A DNA stretch of 64,000 nt from Paragordius varius (lineage: Eukaryota; Nematomorpha). The translations under genes and the position numbers were made by a program. Shown one piece after another: positions 25,099 to 38,700 of this stretch. Numbering within the stretch: the stretch's first letter is position 1; each line of letters starts with the position of its first letter. The stretch lies in the NCBI GenBank assembly GCA_964247055.1, contig OZ176050.1, positions 4,464,001 to 4,528,000 on the forward strand, read 5' to 3'. A model generated the notes under the pieces. It saw only the letters and a list, made by a program, of their open reading frames with translations, was not told the DNA's origin and searched no databases.

Positions 25099-25635
25099 AC
25101 GCTTCGATTCAAATTGCGGTATCTAAACACCCCAGACTAAATTAGAGTTAGGATTTTGAACTACTGAAGGAAGCGGTCCCAATTTAAATTTATGCTTCCT
25201 AATAAAAATTTAATAAATATGCCAAAATATCTAAATAAAATTTTGTTTTAAAAAAAAGTTTTATGTCATACTTTTTCGATGCTATTTTTATGTTACAAAA
25301 TTTTTGCAAAATATCGGCTTTTAAATTTTAAGGGTAAAATTAAATCTAATTTTTTATTTAAATTATCTCTACTATTGATAGAAATAGAAAAAGCGGTTTT
25401 TGTATTATTTTTCAATTTTACCTTTGAACACATGTCACGTTGACTAAATTAATAAGTAATATCAAGTATTTTTGAATTAAACTTTTAATATACTTCGGTT
25501 TTGTTATATATGTGCAAAATTGTCATGTTTATGATTCCTTCCATAATTTTTAAGGAATTTAATTTTAAAGCGGGTATCCAACTACTTCAATTTTATTCAA
25601 AGAACTGAAAGGAATGTGTTTTATCCAAGTGTTAA
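25099..25635 (+). repeat. Repeat family A, forward copy upstream of UBE2M
   Basis: It runs from CGCTTCGATTCAAATTGCGG through AAGCGGTCCCAATTTAAATT to TTATCCAAGTGTTAA. It ends 400 bp before the UBE2M start codon. Confidence 0.7.
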
Positions 25636-26034
25636 TTAAAATAACTTTAAAAACTGAAATTTTCGAATAGATTAAGTACTGAAATAAACTACCCCATATC
25701 ATCTATGATAAAAGGGAAAAGGTCATGAGTTGTTAATTACATATCATAAATACACGATACAAATAATTATATTATGGTGAAAACTCATAAACATTAAATG
25801 CTTTAAAATAATTTACCAGCAAATGTATGATAATTTTTTTATTGTAATAACCATTCGTTTTGATTGTCTATTCATTTATTTATATATTAATTTGTATATA
25901 TTTATTTTTATTATATGGTTGTATTATTTAGCATTGCAATTTATCCAATGAAATTAAAAAATTTTCCCATAAATGTACTAAAACTGTCATTTATAATATT
26001 GCAGCTGTTAATTTTTTTAATAGTTATACAACCT

Positions 26035-26586
26035 ATGATTAAATTATTTTCTCTTAAACAGCAAAAAAAGTCTGATTCCAACGATTCTCAGGAGGATTCA
26101 AACGTTAAAAGATCATCTGCTGCCCAGCTAAGAATAAAAAAAGATATAAATGAACTAAATTTACCTCCAAAATGTGACATCGAATTTCCAGATGCAGATG
26201 ATCTATTAAACTTTCGCGTTATCCTTTGTCCTGATGAAGGTTTTTATGCAGGAGGCCAATTTTCTTTTAATTTTAAAGTCAACCAATGTTACCCTCATGA
26301 ACCTCCCAAAGTTAAATGTGAAACATTAGTTTATCATCCTAATATTGATCTGGAAGGTAACGTTTGCCTTAACATACTTCGTGAAGATTGGAAACCTGTA
26401 TTAACTATAAATTCTATAATTTATGGATTACATTTTTTATTACTCGAACCGAATCCCGATGATCCACTAAACAAAGAAGCTGCCGAAGAATTAAAAAATA
26501 ATCGCCGACTATTTGAACAAAATGTATATCGATCAATGCGTGGTGGTTACATTGGAAACATATATTTTAAAAAATGTCTCAAATGA
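26035..26586 (+). CDS. UBE2M: NEDD8-conjugating enzyme UBC12 (UBE2M type), intronless
   Basis: E2 enzyme that accepts NEDD8 from the NAE E1 on its catalytic cysteine and passes it to cullins with RBX/DCN1, in cytosol and nucleus. The 183-residue product matches human UBE2M in length. It opens with [12 protein letters not shown], the NAE3-docking N-terminal tail of the family. The E2 fold follows, with [15 protein letters not shown] (catalytic Cys111, as in human) and [13 protein letters not shown] at the C-terminus. The start chosen is the ATG at 26035. The frame is open 40 codons further upstream, but that part is hydrophobic and unlike the family. The gene has no introns in a genome where the other spliced genes have many, so it may be an old retrocopy that replaced or joined the parent. 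The frame is intact and motifs are conserved, so it looks functional. Confidence 0.93.
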   Translation: MIKLFSLKQQKKSDSNDSQEDSNVKRSSAAQLRIKKDINELNLPPKCDIEFPDADDLLNFRVILCPDEGFYAGGQFSFNFKVNQCYPHEPPKVKCETLVYHPNIDLEGNVCLNILREDWKPVLTINSIIYGLHFLLLEPNPDDPLNKEAAEELKNNRRLFEQNVYRSMRGGYIGNIYFKKCLK

Positions 26587-26591
26587 TTCTA

Positions 26592-26597
26592 AATAAA
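26592..26597 (+). terminator. Candidate polyadenylation signal AATAAA of UBE2M
   Basis: AATAAA starts only 6 nt after the UBE2M stop codon (26584-26586). If used, it gives a very short 3' UTR. Confidence 0.45.
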
Positions 26598-27497
26598 TGC
26601 CTTATACATAAGTGTAATACAGGCCTAGTGCGTTTTTTAGCTTTTAATAATTATTGGTTTTTCCAATAGCAACAATCAATATTATTAAAGCTGTGATGGT
26701 CGCCAAAATTTTTAGTAGGCGTATATAATATTTTTTGTCTCAAGCTTGCAAATGCCGAAAAATATTTCATGCTGATTAACACATATCAAGATATTTATTA
26801 ACGATTTACCATTTACGGGTCCCATATAAATCGCAAATAAAATCCTTTTATGCTATTTAGTTTAAAAAATAAAAATATTTTGATGATCATCTTTTAACAA
26901 TTAAAGGTACTTATTTTTATATTCAATTTTTAATGAATCTGGTTTAATATGATAATAAGCATATCTAAATACGTCATATCTATACGCATTTTAACGTATT
27001 TTGTTACATTTCACTAACTTTTTTTTATAAACGTTACATTTTAGGATATTTTTGTACCATAGCTCAAACTTGTAAGTAAGCTTTTCAAAGTTGTGTTGTT
27101 CGAAATTTAATATCACATTGTTATCATGCATTATATACAAAGCTTATACTTTTTATTGTTTATGTTGAAATAGCTCCCAAACTCGGTTGAAACAATAGAT
27201 TTAATCAATAAATATCAAAACTTTCTGCTTAGATGTATTTTAAAAGGCATTTTAAAAGCAAGTGTTTGCCTGTAAGAAAATATAACAAAATGGCGGCGAA
27301 GAAGTTTTTTGCACTTTAACGTTTGTTTTTTAATCATGCGAATAAAAGGTTAAAGAATGCATATATAAAATTTGGCCCAATATCATTGATACTAAGATAT
27401 TCGAGTTTAAAATTGATAGGATACAAGATTACAATTCAAAAATAAAGTCTAAGGGAAAAAAATGGTAAGGACAGCTTAAGTCATATTATATATTTTA
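26598..27497. other. Gene-free DNA with a repeat family D fragment
   Basis: No exon is seen. About 27285-27480 matches part of family D (ACAAAATGGCGGCGAAGAAG and the following AT-rich block). The rest is unassigned. Confidence 0.4.
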
Positions 27498-28172
27498 CTA
27501 GCTTAAATCTCTGGCTGCCACACAGCCCGAGGAATCGGACTTCTTGGGGGGCGCTATTTAAAAAAAGGGATTAACAAAATTGTGATCCATATATGTGGAT
27601 TATTTCGAAACATTATTTAAAAGTTATGACCTCATAAGAACGGTGCTTCATAGAATTTTCAAAACTGTACATTCATACAAATTATTGTTTACTGGTGTAA
27701 AGGCCCCTAATTAAGGGCTAACGGAAAAAACCGCTATAGTATAATTTTTGCCTTTTTTCGGGTAATATTTAAGCCCTTATCGAACTTATACGGCCTGATA
27801 GGTTTTCTGAAATTTATCCCCAAAACGCTATTTCAATTGACGGTTTTTAACGGGTATCTTTTTACTCAGCAGCCAATATAAAAACCTGACGCTAAAATTG
27901 TGCCTACCTCGAATCCTCATTGATTTTTTACGGTCTCATACCTTGGGCTAAAAATAGATTTAAAATATTTTTGTGGACAGTTTTTTTTTTGAAAAAAATG
28001 GCATTTTACGGGGGAATCGAGTAAAAAGAGACCCTAAATTAAAAATGCGAGCCGACTATGTTCGGCGCAATCGAAAAAGTAAAAGAAAATCATATCTGAA
28101 ATCGAATGGTCCAACACGTTTTCCGGAAACACATCACAAAGCCAGGATTTTCCAGTTTTATAAATATATAGA
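27498..28172 (-). mobile_element. Non-autonomous Helitron, both ends present
   Basis: On the minus strand it starts TCTATATATTTATAAAA after an A and ends with the hairpin GGCTGTGTGGCAGCC, 11 nt, then CTAG before a T. This is the canonical Helitron 3' architecture and A|T insertion site. The 675 bp body shares blocks with the element at 10713-11287 and one unit of the ~312 bp repeat found in the head-to-head pair. No Rep/helicase coding. The 92-codon frame at 27973-28251 is a chance frame across it. Confidence 0.78.
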
Positions 28173-29717
28173 TTTAATTTTGCACTTCTTGCCAAAACTC
28201 AATAGAATATTGGATCTCCAATGCTTACTAAGTTTCGTTATTAGAAATTAATATATACTTCTATAACATGCGGATTATCAAGACAGATTCGTTTTCAAAA
28301 GCTGATTTTTAAATCAAATTTTCTAATGGATAAAAACAAAAAATTACCAAAAAATATAAATAATCTTTTTAAATACTTTATGAATTATAAGCATGTGCAT
28401 TCATTCAATATTTTTGTATTATACCATCCATATAAAAGCACTTCTCGAGCCACATGCGACCCATGGACCGCGGTTAGAAAACTAACTTTAAAATAATGGA
28501 TATTAGTAAGTTGCACATTCTTAATATAATCAGTGTTAGCAATTTAGTCATTTAATATTTAAAGGTCAATAATATTTAAAAATATTTACAAAGGTATTTG
28601 TTATCCACCATTTTTAATTAGAACAAGTTTTATAAATGTCACCAGACGAATCGATTTGCCTTAAAACTAAATAACTTTTAAGGCGACGTATTTTACAGAT
28701 GATACCTCACCCAGTTGCACATTAAAAAGCGCGGAATAAAATTTTTAATTTACAAGGAAATAACTAAAACCACAATAGAAAATTCCCATAATTTGCGCAA
28801 AAATTTGCTTCAAGTTAAGTTAACATTGTGGCGTATTCAGAGGGTGAAGCCTTACTTAATCGCTTTTATGTTAAAAAAAACGCCAAATTAATTGATGTAT
28901 ACTACAAATACCCAAAAAGTATTATTCAATACATATGTTACCATGGTATTCCAAAATACTTCAATGGCAGTTTAATATGAGTATATTACATAGAGTTAAG
29001 CTCCAGCAGCTAATTTGGCTCAGAATATTGCCTGTAGACAAGGAATTCCTAGATCCACGATTGTATCATAGTGTATGTTATTTAAAGCATTTTCATAACA
29101 AATTTAGGTACTTAATCAATATGCAAGATGGTCATTTTTTTGAGGTAGCGGCTAAATATATCGGCTAATTCAAAAATTCCCCAGCTTGGCTCTGCTTCGC
29201 AAAAAAATAAATTGGTCTATAAGTTTTCCGTAAAAATGTCATAAAAACATGATTTTAGGGGTTAAAACCTCTATGAATGGAGTTTAGGGGCTGATTTTAA
29301 AAGTGGCTCAATTATGATTGGAGCATCTATAAATGCATGAACATTTTTCATTTTTAAATTTCAATAAGGACACGTTTTTCGGATTTAGCCATTTTGAAAA
29401 TTTCTTATAAAAAAAATTTTTACTTAATAATAATTTGTTTAATAAATTTAAACCGAAAAAACATATTAAATTAAATGCCAACGAAGACTATACTAAATTG
29501 CAAACTAATTAAATTTATTTGTAACAATATGATAAAAATTATATATGCTAAGTATATATACATAAATCTTCAAAAATTAATACCCATAATATATATGGAA
29601 TGTATTTACACGATGCATTTAGATTATTTTACTTTTATAATTTAATGATTGATAATTTTGATTATAAACTTTTGAACTAGTTGTGTATTATATAGATAAA
29701 TCATATTGTTTCGCACG
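28173..29717. other. Intergenic DNA 3' of the receptor gene
   Basis: No gene is supported. At about 28444-28476 the sequence CGAGCCACATGCGACCCATG followed by GACCGCGG resembles a hAT-type terminal remnant. Minus-strand AATAAA at 29514-29519, 199 nt past the receptor stop, is a weak candidate 3' end signal. Open frames at 28820-29165 carry no motif I can name. Confidence 0.4.
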
Positions 29718-32700
29718 TTAGAGTTGGACATCACCCTGTAAGAGTTCGCCATATTTGTACAGTGATGAAGTTAAACTTTTTCTTGGCTGAGGAGGGTAAT
29801 GATTCGTACCAATATGACCTGATGTAATTGGCGGCTGCACACCTCTTAGGTATGAAAGAGCTGGTATACTTTTTTTACGTCTAACATCCGTGGTTTCTTC
29901 AAGCGGGCCACTCGTCCCTGATGCATGATCTATCGACATTTTTTTCAAATTTGACGGTTGGATATCATTGCTAAATCTTTTGCCACTTTTTATGGCAGTT
30001 ATATCATCATCTTCATCACTCATGGTCGTTTCCATTGTTTCTAAATTATTTTTGATTTTTTTATCCCCCTCCAAAAGATTATTAGTTTGGTCAAAATTTG
30101 TGTCTTCGTCATCATCGCTTATTTCTTCAAAAGCGGTTTGAGTGCCGGTGGTGGATTTATTGCTGGTACTCGAAAAACAGCTTGTAACAGAATCAGCACC
30201 TTTAAGTTTTGTGAGTAGCTCCAAGTCTATTTAATTATAGCATACCATTTTTCAGTCAGCAATATTTTTTTATCCAAACGCTATATTTTTTCATCCAAAC
30301 GCCACACTATTTTTCAACCAGCAACATGTTTTTGCTTGTAATGCGTTTGCTTAAAATTGTGCGTTTGGATGAAAAATAATTGTTGGTTGAAAAAATGTTG
30401 CTTTTGACAGAAAAATCGTCTATATGAATGATTGTAAAAGTTTTAAATATTTTTCAACACGTTATCTTGTTATAATTAATCAACAGATACAGTAAAATAT
30501 AAACTACGATTTCTCATTGTATATAACTATACCAAGGGATTGAAATCTGAAAATATATTTTTGCGATCGTGTTGGAACCAAATTTAAAAAATGTCTCAAA
30601 CCGTTTTTATCAAAAGCGTGGTTCCATGGTGTTAAGAATATTTGAGTTTTTTGTAAATTTTTTACAATGTTAATACTATTATTTATCGATAATAACCTTT
30701 ATCTTATTTAAATTATAAAAATGCAGCTTAACTGATATAATTCCGATAACTTATTGTTTTTGCGGCTAATATAATATATTCTATTATCCGTAAAAAAATA
30801 TAACCTTTAAAAAAATTAATGGAACCAAAACTTTTTTGCTAAACATTTAAAACCGAAACCGATCCCAAATTTTTGGAGCAGGAGCTGAACCGGAATCATC
30901 TAATTTAGAATTCGTTAATAAGTTAATTATAAAGCTTGGTTGGTTTTCAGTGGCTCATCTCCCGTAAATATTATGAGATGTTCAAAGCCAATAATTTTTA
31001 TAAAAACCGTTAACCATTTTTATTCTTTCATATCTTCAGAATATCAAAATATTTCATAATAGGAATGATATTAACCTTCAGATTGCGTAGCCGAATCTGT
31101 TTTGTTATAACTAACTGGTGTTGTAAGGGTATGAGGCGATAAATTATTGCTGACGGTAGTATGTACTTTTAAAGTTGGTAAGGGGTGACTTGTAGAAGAC
31201 AGTAATTGGGAACTGGTTCCTCCTCCAACACCTTAATTTAAAAAAAGAAATGATATTTGCTAATTATTTTCATAGAGATTAAATATTTGGCTATTAAATA
31301 TCGTCAATAATAACTAGCACTGGGTGTGATTTTATATATATAAGTAAAAAATACGTGCAATCTATGTCTCATAATTATAATAAAAAAATAGTCATATATT
31401 ATTGGCAGATTTTGTGCTATATATAATTATATCATTGACTACAACCAACATCATTAACCATTTATATTGAATTTCCAAAATTTTTACATTTGTCATAATA
31501 ATTTTTGGTTATGTCTGTGAATGACTGTATTAGGGTCCCTTAGGTTAATATACCTGATCGATATAATAACCCTAACAAATCATTAACGAACTATTAGGTA
31601 AAAAAACACTAATTTTTAGATTTGGGTTGATTTAAATATTTACCGGTTGTCATCGATTTTGCATACTTTCCACCACCAGGCATCATAGTTTGCCGAATAT
31701 TTTTTTCAGGATGCAGCAGTATGATATAAAGCTTTGGTGTAAATAGGCAACACAAGGCAGTGGTTGCGCTCAAACTTACGGACACGCAAATCGTCGTAAT
31801 TCGCAAAGGAATATTATTGGCGGTGATAATGTAAATGGGTACAAAGGCTAACCAGATTATACAAGTCGTGTACATAGTGAAACCTATGCAAAAATATTAA
31901 ATGGAAACTAAAACTTGGCAGTTATATAGAGTATTAAATCAAAAAAAAATTTTTTCGGTAGATGTCTCTTTATCAAAAAAGTCTGTTTAAAATACTATTT
32001 ACACCTCCAATTGACCCTTAAACAACTCAATTCACTCTTGAACAATTCAAATTCACCCTAAAATAAATTATTTATAATTCAATAAAATTACCTATATTTT
32101 TTATATTTTTAAAATAATTTCGTTTAATATTAAATAAAACTGAAAAAATAATAATACATGCCATGAAGATTCATATTAATGATAAGTTATATCTCGAGAA
32201 CACATAATTTATTTTTAAGGTTAATTTAAATTGTTAAAGGGTGAATTTGAGGTGTAAAGATATATATATATATATATATATATATGATACAGTAAATAAA
32301 TTTACTACATACCTATGTATTTGCTTTCGTTAAATGCTTCAGGTATTTTACGGGTAAGTACAGCATAAATCGTACAAACGAGTATAAGGATAAGTGGGTA
32401 TGCTAAACAAATTAGATAGGATGAATCTAAGGTAGTAGAGCATACAAGTTGACTTATAGTTCGGCTGGGATAATAATGCATAGCACGTGGGGGAGTCATT
32501 ATGAGTTTAATAGCCATAATAGCTATTTGAATGGCAACTAAGAGCCCGCAAATAACAATTTGAGATTTGGGCGATATGAAAGTTGGCCTTTTACTCGTTC
32601 GTTTACCGCTGTTAAAAATTCGAGCTATGCGATTTGTTTTGGTCAGAATAGCCGCATAACACAAGGAAAAGAATGTCCCTACAAAAACGAACGTGGCTCC

Positions 32701-35700
32701 ACACAACGCTGAAGATATGGGTTTGGCCACTAAGAGAAACGTTATTCCATAACAACAGATGATACCGATCAAAAGAGCAAAACTAAGTTCCCTACCAGAT
32801 GCTTTAACAACTGGCGTTTGACAATACTTGATAAATACGGCTAGGACAAAAAGGCCACATACGATACCAAGGCAGGAGAAGCAAAGGGCCCCAATGGCCA
32901 AAGGATTAGAATATGACATATAAATTTCTGGGATGGGAAGACATGTGTTTAAATACATCGGATCGGGAAGATAACCCAATTCACAATCAACACAATGGGT
33001 TGATTCCCCCACTACACTAGCGGCATAGGAGAGATTAGTGTTACCAGAAGTGCCAAATCCATTTGTCAAGACTGAGAGAGTATTGTTGGCCGGGCTAGTC
33101 AGATTTGATAATTTTTGTATTTTTGTCATGGTGTCCTTGACAGTTATGTTCAAATCTTCCGTGTCTACACCACCGAGCGCTCCTGTGGTTGGAGTTGTTA
33201 ATAGTGTAGGAGAAAAAGTTACAGTTGGCACTAATATTTGGTAGGGGGAACAATCAACACACACCCAACAACATCTGAATAATATTTTTTATGATAATAT
33301 GAATTTACTTCTAGCGATTGAAATCTTTTTGCCAATAAGGTAAATTAGGCTTTTGTTAAATTAAATATAATTATTTTTGGGCAATATTAACGTAAATTAT
33401 CATGAAGTTTGGGAATTTTATATTAAAAATAATATTTTTAAATAATGGTAAAGCACCATTGAAATTTTTAGTATTTGTATATAATTTATAATTTTTAGAT
33501 TTTTTAGCTTTAACACTCTATGATATTTAAAAAAAAAGATACAAAAAAATTAGTAACCTATTGTCGCCTTGAATCTTTTTGGCTTGTCCCCTTAAACAAG
33601 GTTTACTGCACACGGATTCTGGTGGGTGAGGATGTTCCCATCTGTAGCGAATTTCCGGGACATTTACTTGTAAAACTTTATCAACATACTTTCCTACCTT
33701 CACCCATTTATAAATACCGGGAGTAACTTGTTTGAAATGTATAATATTGTATCGTGGTGGCCCGTCCCCGTTGGGTAAAAATTCAAATTTGTCACCAGAC
33801 AAACCTATAAACAAGATTTTCACCATAAGTTTACTGTTAAAACAATTTATCCTAAAATCTAGAAAAGTACCGTAAAATTATGGTAAAAATAACATTGATT
33901 GACCAATTCATAGGACTTAGCCAATAAATTATACGAATTTTGCAATAATACAAATTTTTAACCCATTCCAATTGTTTTGATTATATATATTTATATTTAA
34001 CTATCTTCACCCTGATTAATTTGGATCAAGTAAATTTTAAATAAAAAAAAAGAAAGCAAACGAACCTGTAAATTTAACTTTCCGTAAATAATTTAGGGTC
34101 ATTTGTCCGGACGGGGGGTCCATTGCTTCACATAAACCGGGTTTACCGCCACACAAATCTTTATGCATATCTCGGAAGGCGTAAGCATAGGCTAGAACCG
34201 CATCGCTAACAAACTGCAACTGATCCTCCATTTTCATGTTTCCCCGAGGAGGTCTTAACGATTTTAATGTTTCTCGCCCAGTGCATTGTTTCTGATTCCA
34301 TTGTGGGTTTATCTTTAAATCCATAATTTTTTTACAATCATGTATAAATATTATTTTATTGGAATATTAATACTGTTAACCCAACGATTTTGAACAGTGA
34401 TACATTTGTTTTTGGTAATTTTTACAAAATATAAAAATTTTGCATACCGTTTATATTCGGTAATTTATTAAAATATTAATAGCGGGACACAAAAAAATTA
34501 ACTTTTAACAATGCTTAGGCATGTCAGTTAAAAATCAAATTTTACCACTTGATTTTCATAGGTTTTATCAGTGTTTGGGTAACGACATTCAAAATATTTC
34601 TCATACACTTCATATAACCACGGATCTCTTTTCCCATCCTTTTCGACGGTTAAGTTGTAAAAATAATCTTCGAATCTAACAACATATTAACATATAAGTT
34701 AAAAGATGCCAAAAGATATCAACTTTAATCTAAAACTTATATTTTTTGCATTATTATATATTAAATGATAAATTATGGAATATTATATATTTATACCCGA
34801 ATACTGGATTGGCTAACGGTTGAACCGATACGGTTCCTTCAACTTCAGCCTCTCTACCAGCTGTTACTATATCCCGAGCGGACCAGCCATCAGAACCAAT
34901 CCACATAAATTTCCCTGTGGCTCTTTGACGCCTTACTGCAGCCATAAGCATTCCAACTTCCTGGTCAGATCCATAAATTATGACGCCTATGTTTAAATAT
35001 AAAAAACAAAAACTTTATTTAGTTGTGTCGGGTATCACCCTAGCAATTACCTATTGAATGTATGTACTATTATAATTTTGATTTGAAAAAATGAATATTG
35101 AATGAAAACGCTCTGCGGGTTCCAAAATTTTATTAAATTCAGTACCTCTTTCTCAAAAAAATATTTTCATTTTATGCAAACGGATAATGAATATAATTTA
35201 ACCTTTTTAAAAATGGGTGTATATAAAAATTCTCATAATTATAGATGAATTATAGTTTTTATATTAAATATTTTACTAAAATATTTTTTTGACCCCTTTT
35301 TAACAATATTTTAGGATTGGTGTTTTAAGAAATTGCCGGAAATAAATCAATTTATGGGTTAAGACTGAAGGATTCTATGGTTTGTTTTTTTAAACAATTT
35401 TATTGGTACTACGATAATGGTAAAAACCGTTCATATTGAAATCAAAAAAATTCATATTAATTTATTTAACATTCTTTAAATAAAAAAGGAATAATATAAA
35501 AATTTTCAGAATTCTATCAATTTAATTAATTATATTATTTTAATTAAATCAAATTTTATCATGTGATTTATGTTTAGTAAGGAATATTTTTACTGAAGAC
35601 AAATTATTTTTTATTGAAATTCCTAAAAACATTTCAAAAGGTGATTTTTTATGAGAACAAAGAGCTCTATTATTGTTTTTGCAAATCACTAGTTAATATA

Positions 35701-38700
35701 CAATACAATAAATGATAAAATGTTGGATTTATTTAAGTAATTTTATGATAGTTTAAGTTAGTGTACCATTACTATTATCCTTTATTATACCATAAATACG
35801 CTTTAATTGATTTTGCCAAATTAAAATTTTAAACTGTGCTTTTTTCAAATATATATTTTAATAATCCATCATATACTAAAAATTGCCATTGGGAAATCTA
35901 GGCATTTTTGCGTTTACTTTGCGCAGGCCCTTTGTGATATGAGGAGACTATCGGAGCTCACATAAAAAATCAATTTTAATATAGTTGGTTTTATTTTTAT
36001 TATAGTTAAGATTTTCTTGATAATATTTTAAAATGAATTATTTGTCTTCCACCAAAAACATTTTATTTAGATAGTGTAATCTAACTATGAGCTATTCCAA
36101 TATGCAGGAATCACCTAAAACTGTAATTCACTTTTTTCGGGGAACCCAAACTAAAAAACACGATGGGAATTAATATATTTTCTACAAAATCATATTTATT
36201 GCAAAGGAATTTATTAAAACACCCGATTTTGTGAACTGTAAGGAACTAAAAAACTTTAAAACAAGAAAAAATTATCCAGATTGTGACATCAAAAATTATT
36301 ATCAAGACGAGCAAACCTTGCTATTAACACAAAAAATTTATGAGGTATTTTAAAGCATTGTATAAATAATATGAAAATAAAGTATAATGGTTTACCTAAA
36401 AAGTTTAAAATTCGTGCAAATTTGTTTTTATAAATACATATTTTTTATCGAAAATTTAAAATAAAAAAAAGCGTTTATAATATTTAGATTTGTTTCCGAA
36501 ATGGTTCACACCTTTAATAATTATTTTTAATTTTACAAAGAGTGCACTTTTAAAATATACATGTTTATGCCATATATACTATTACAGAATTGATATTACG
36601 CGATTCCGGCTCTTTAGCATTTATTTTAGACAATTTAAAATTTGCTCATAAACTTTTTTTGTTAATAAATATGAATTTGGGCAGAACCTATAACCTATAA
36701 AAATTTGATTAAAAATCATATATGCTAATTTAGCTATTTTTTGATATGAAACAATAGCCAAAAAAGTGGAAATCCTTAAAATATGTAAAAACCCCATGTA
36801 AAAAGCATCATTATATTCCGGATATTTTCTATCTAAACATATATAATCAAGATATTTTGTATGCATTGTGAATGGACAACGTTTTTACTTCCTTTGAAAA
36901 TTCGCATGTATGTTTTTGAAAACAATAATACATGTCTGATCTAGGCGACATAGAAATTATCATCGCGCAATCTAAGCAATATTATTCATGTCAATTACAT
37001 TTTAATGGGTTTGAAAATATAATTTTTAGCCAATATACAGTCATATACAGTCATGTATCATTTATTTTATCAAAAATTTATTTTTTTCGTTAAATGGGTA
37101 TAAATATTTGGTAAAGAATGGAAAAAACAAGAGCTCTATGGTATCAATATCATATTTATCAAAAAAGTATAAAAATTACCAAAGAGCTTTTGTTTTTATC
37201 CATTCTTTACCAAATATTTATACCTTAACGATAAAAAATAAATTTTTGATAAAATAAAGGATACATGACTGTATATGAAACAGCTGCAATATTGTTTTGT
37301 GTAACATTATATTACATATGTTTCACAAATGCTTAGATAATAAAAGCAAGTCAAATATAATAAGTACAAGATGTATATATTCCGTCAAATATAAATATAA
37401 GTCAATCTCCCTTTTAGGTTATATAGAAAAATATGAATATAAAATTGGATAAATCTCTGTCTTAAACTTTGGCCATTAAATGTTTTTGAATTTTTCCATA
37501 TCACTTAAATTTAAATGATATATAGTGTACTTTAATTCAAATTGGGGTGGTTGAAGAACCCAAACCTGTTTTAAGTTGTTAAATAAGATGGGATGTATTG
37601 AAACCAATTCCAATGTTTGCACTTATATAACATGATGCACCAATATGTAAAAAGGATTCATTTAAAATGAAAATATATTTATGGATAAACTCAAAAACAA
37701 AAATTTAAACATGATAGGCGAATCTTTTTTTCTGCCCTTAATGATAAATTTGATCATAGGCTTTAACTTTAATTTAGCCGTCTTAAGTTGTAAACTAAAA
37801 ATGGTAGTGTTATGTAATACTTTATTAAGCGAAATTTTTCTTCAAGTATTTGACTGATTTAGATTATTTTTAAATAAGATAGAAGCATAAAGTTAAATTA
37901 GGGCACCCTTTTCATTAATTATGTCATCAATTCAAAGTTGGTTGCCCTTTGTTAAACGCACAAAATTGTACATAATATAGAAAATTGATGATTTTGAAAA
38001 TGCTCGTAATTCTGACCCACCCAATAATTATTAACAATCTATTACCTTTTGGGATATTTTTATCTAGCTTTTTGAAATTCCAATATCTTAAAAAGTATTC
38101 AAGGTATTAAGTCGAATTTTAAAATATTCTTTCATTAACTTTTAAGGCGCATTATACAAATTCTAAAAATGGAAAATTGTAAACAATTCTCTCCAACTTT
38201 TTGCCGCCAGTTGATAATTTTGATTTTTATATCAGCTGGTATCGGTATTTTGCAGCTGCTCCAATTTTCGACTCTAGAAGTCACAAAATTGTAAAATATA
38301 TGAGCCTATTTATCCAAGACAAGTAAAAAAATTTGATAATTAATTTTTAAAATAAAATACCTTTCAAAACTGTAGTTTTTTCCAAAAATGTTTGGTGTAT
38401 AAAACTACACTAATAGACAAAAATGTAAAAAGGTATGAAGTATTAACAATCATATTTTAGGAAACATCCTTGATTTTTTTACAATTTAAAAGCTCTGAGG
38501 CAATCATATTCCAAAGTATAGTAGTTTTAACATAATAAGCATTTAATATGCACTGCTTTATAACGCGTTAACTAAATTTTTTCTTTTGAGTAAATAATTA
38601 AAATCTTGTTACCCTTTAACAAAAATCTGCCTGATATAGACACATTAAAGAAAACTATGATAACAAATAAATAATAACATTATAGAATATAATCAATTTT

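Larger units (their letters stand above)
20329..25914. other. Intergenic repeat field between the AT-hook gene and UBE2M
   Basis: No exon is recognised across 5.6 kb. It holds repeat family A copies (21447-21970 forward, 22540-22775 reverse, 24500-24636 fragment, 25099-25635 forward) and family D copies (about 22027-22215, 23000-23440, 24745-24970 and a scrap at 25690-25735). Promoter signals of the AT-hook gene must lie in its left part but none stands out. Confidence 0.55.

Noticed and set aside
25915-26034. 40-residue in-frame N-terminal extension of UBE2M
   Set aside because: It is hydrophobic and AT-biased and unlike any UBE2M N-terminus. Starting at 26035 gives exactly the usual 183 residues and the conserved [10 protein letters not shown] tail.
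28820-29168. Open frames that look partly protein-like
   Set aside because: Two overlapping frames have non-random-looking residues, but I could not match them to a family or find splice partners.
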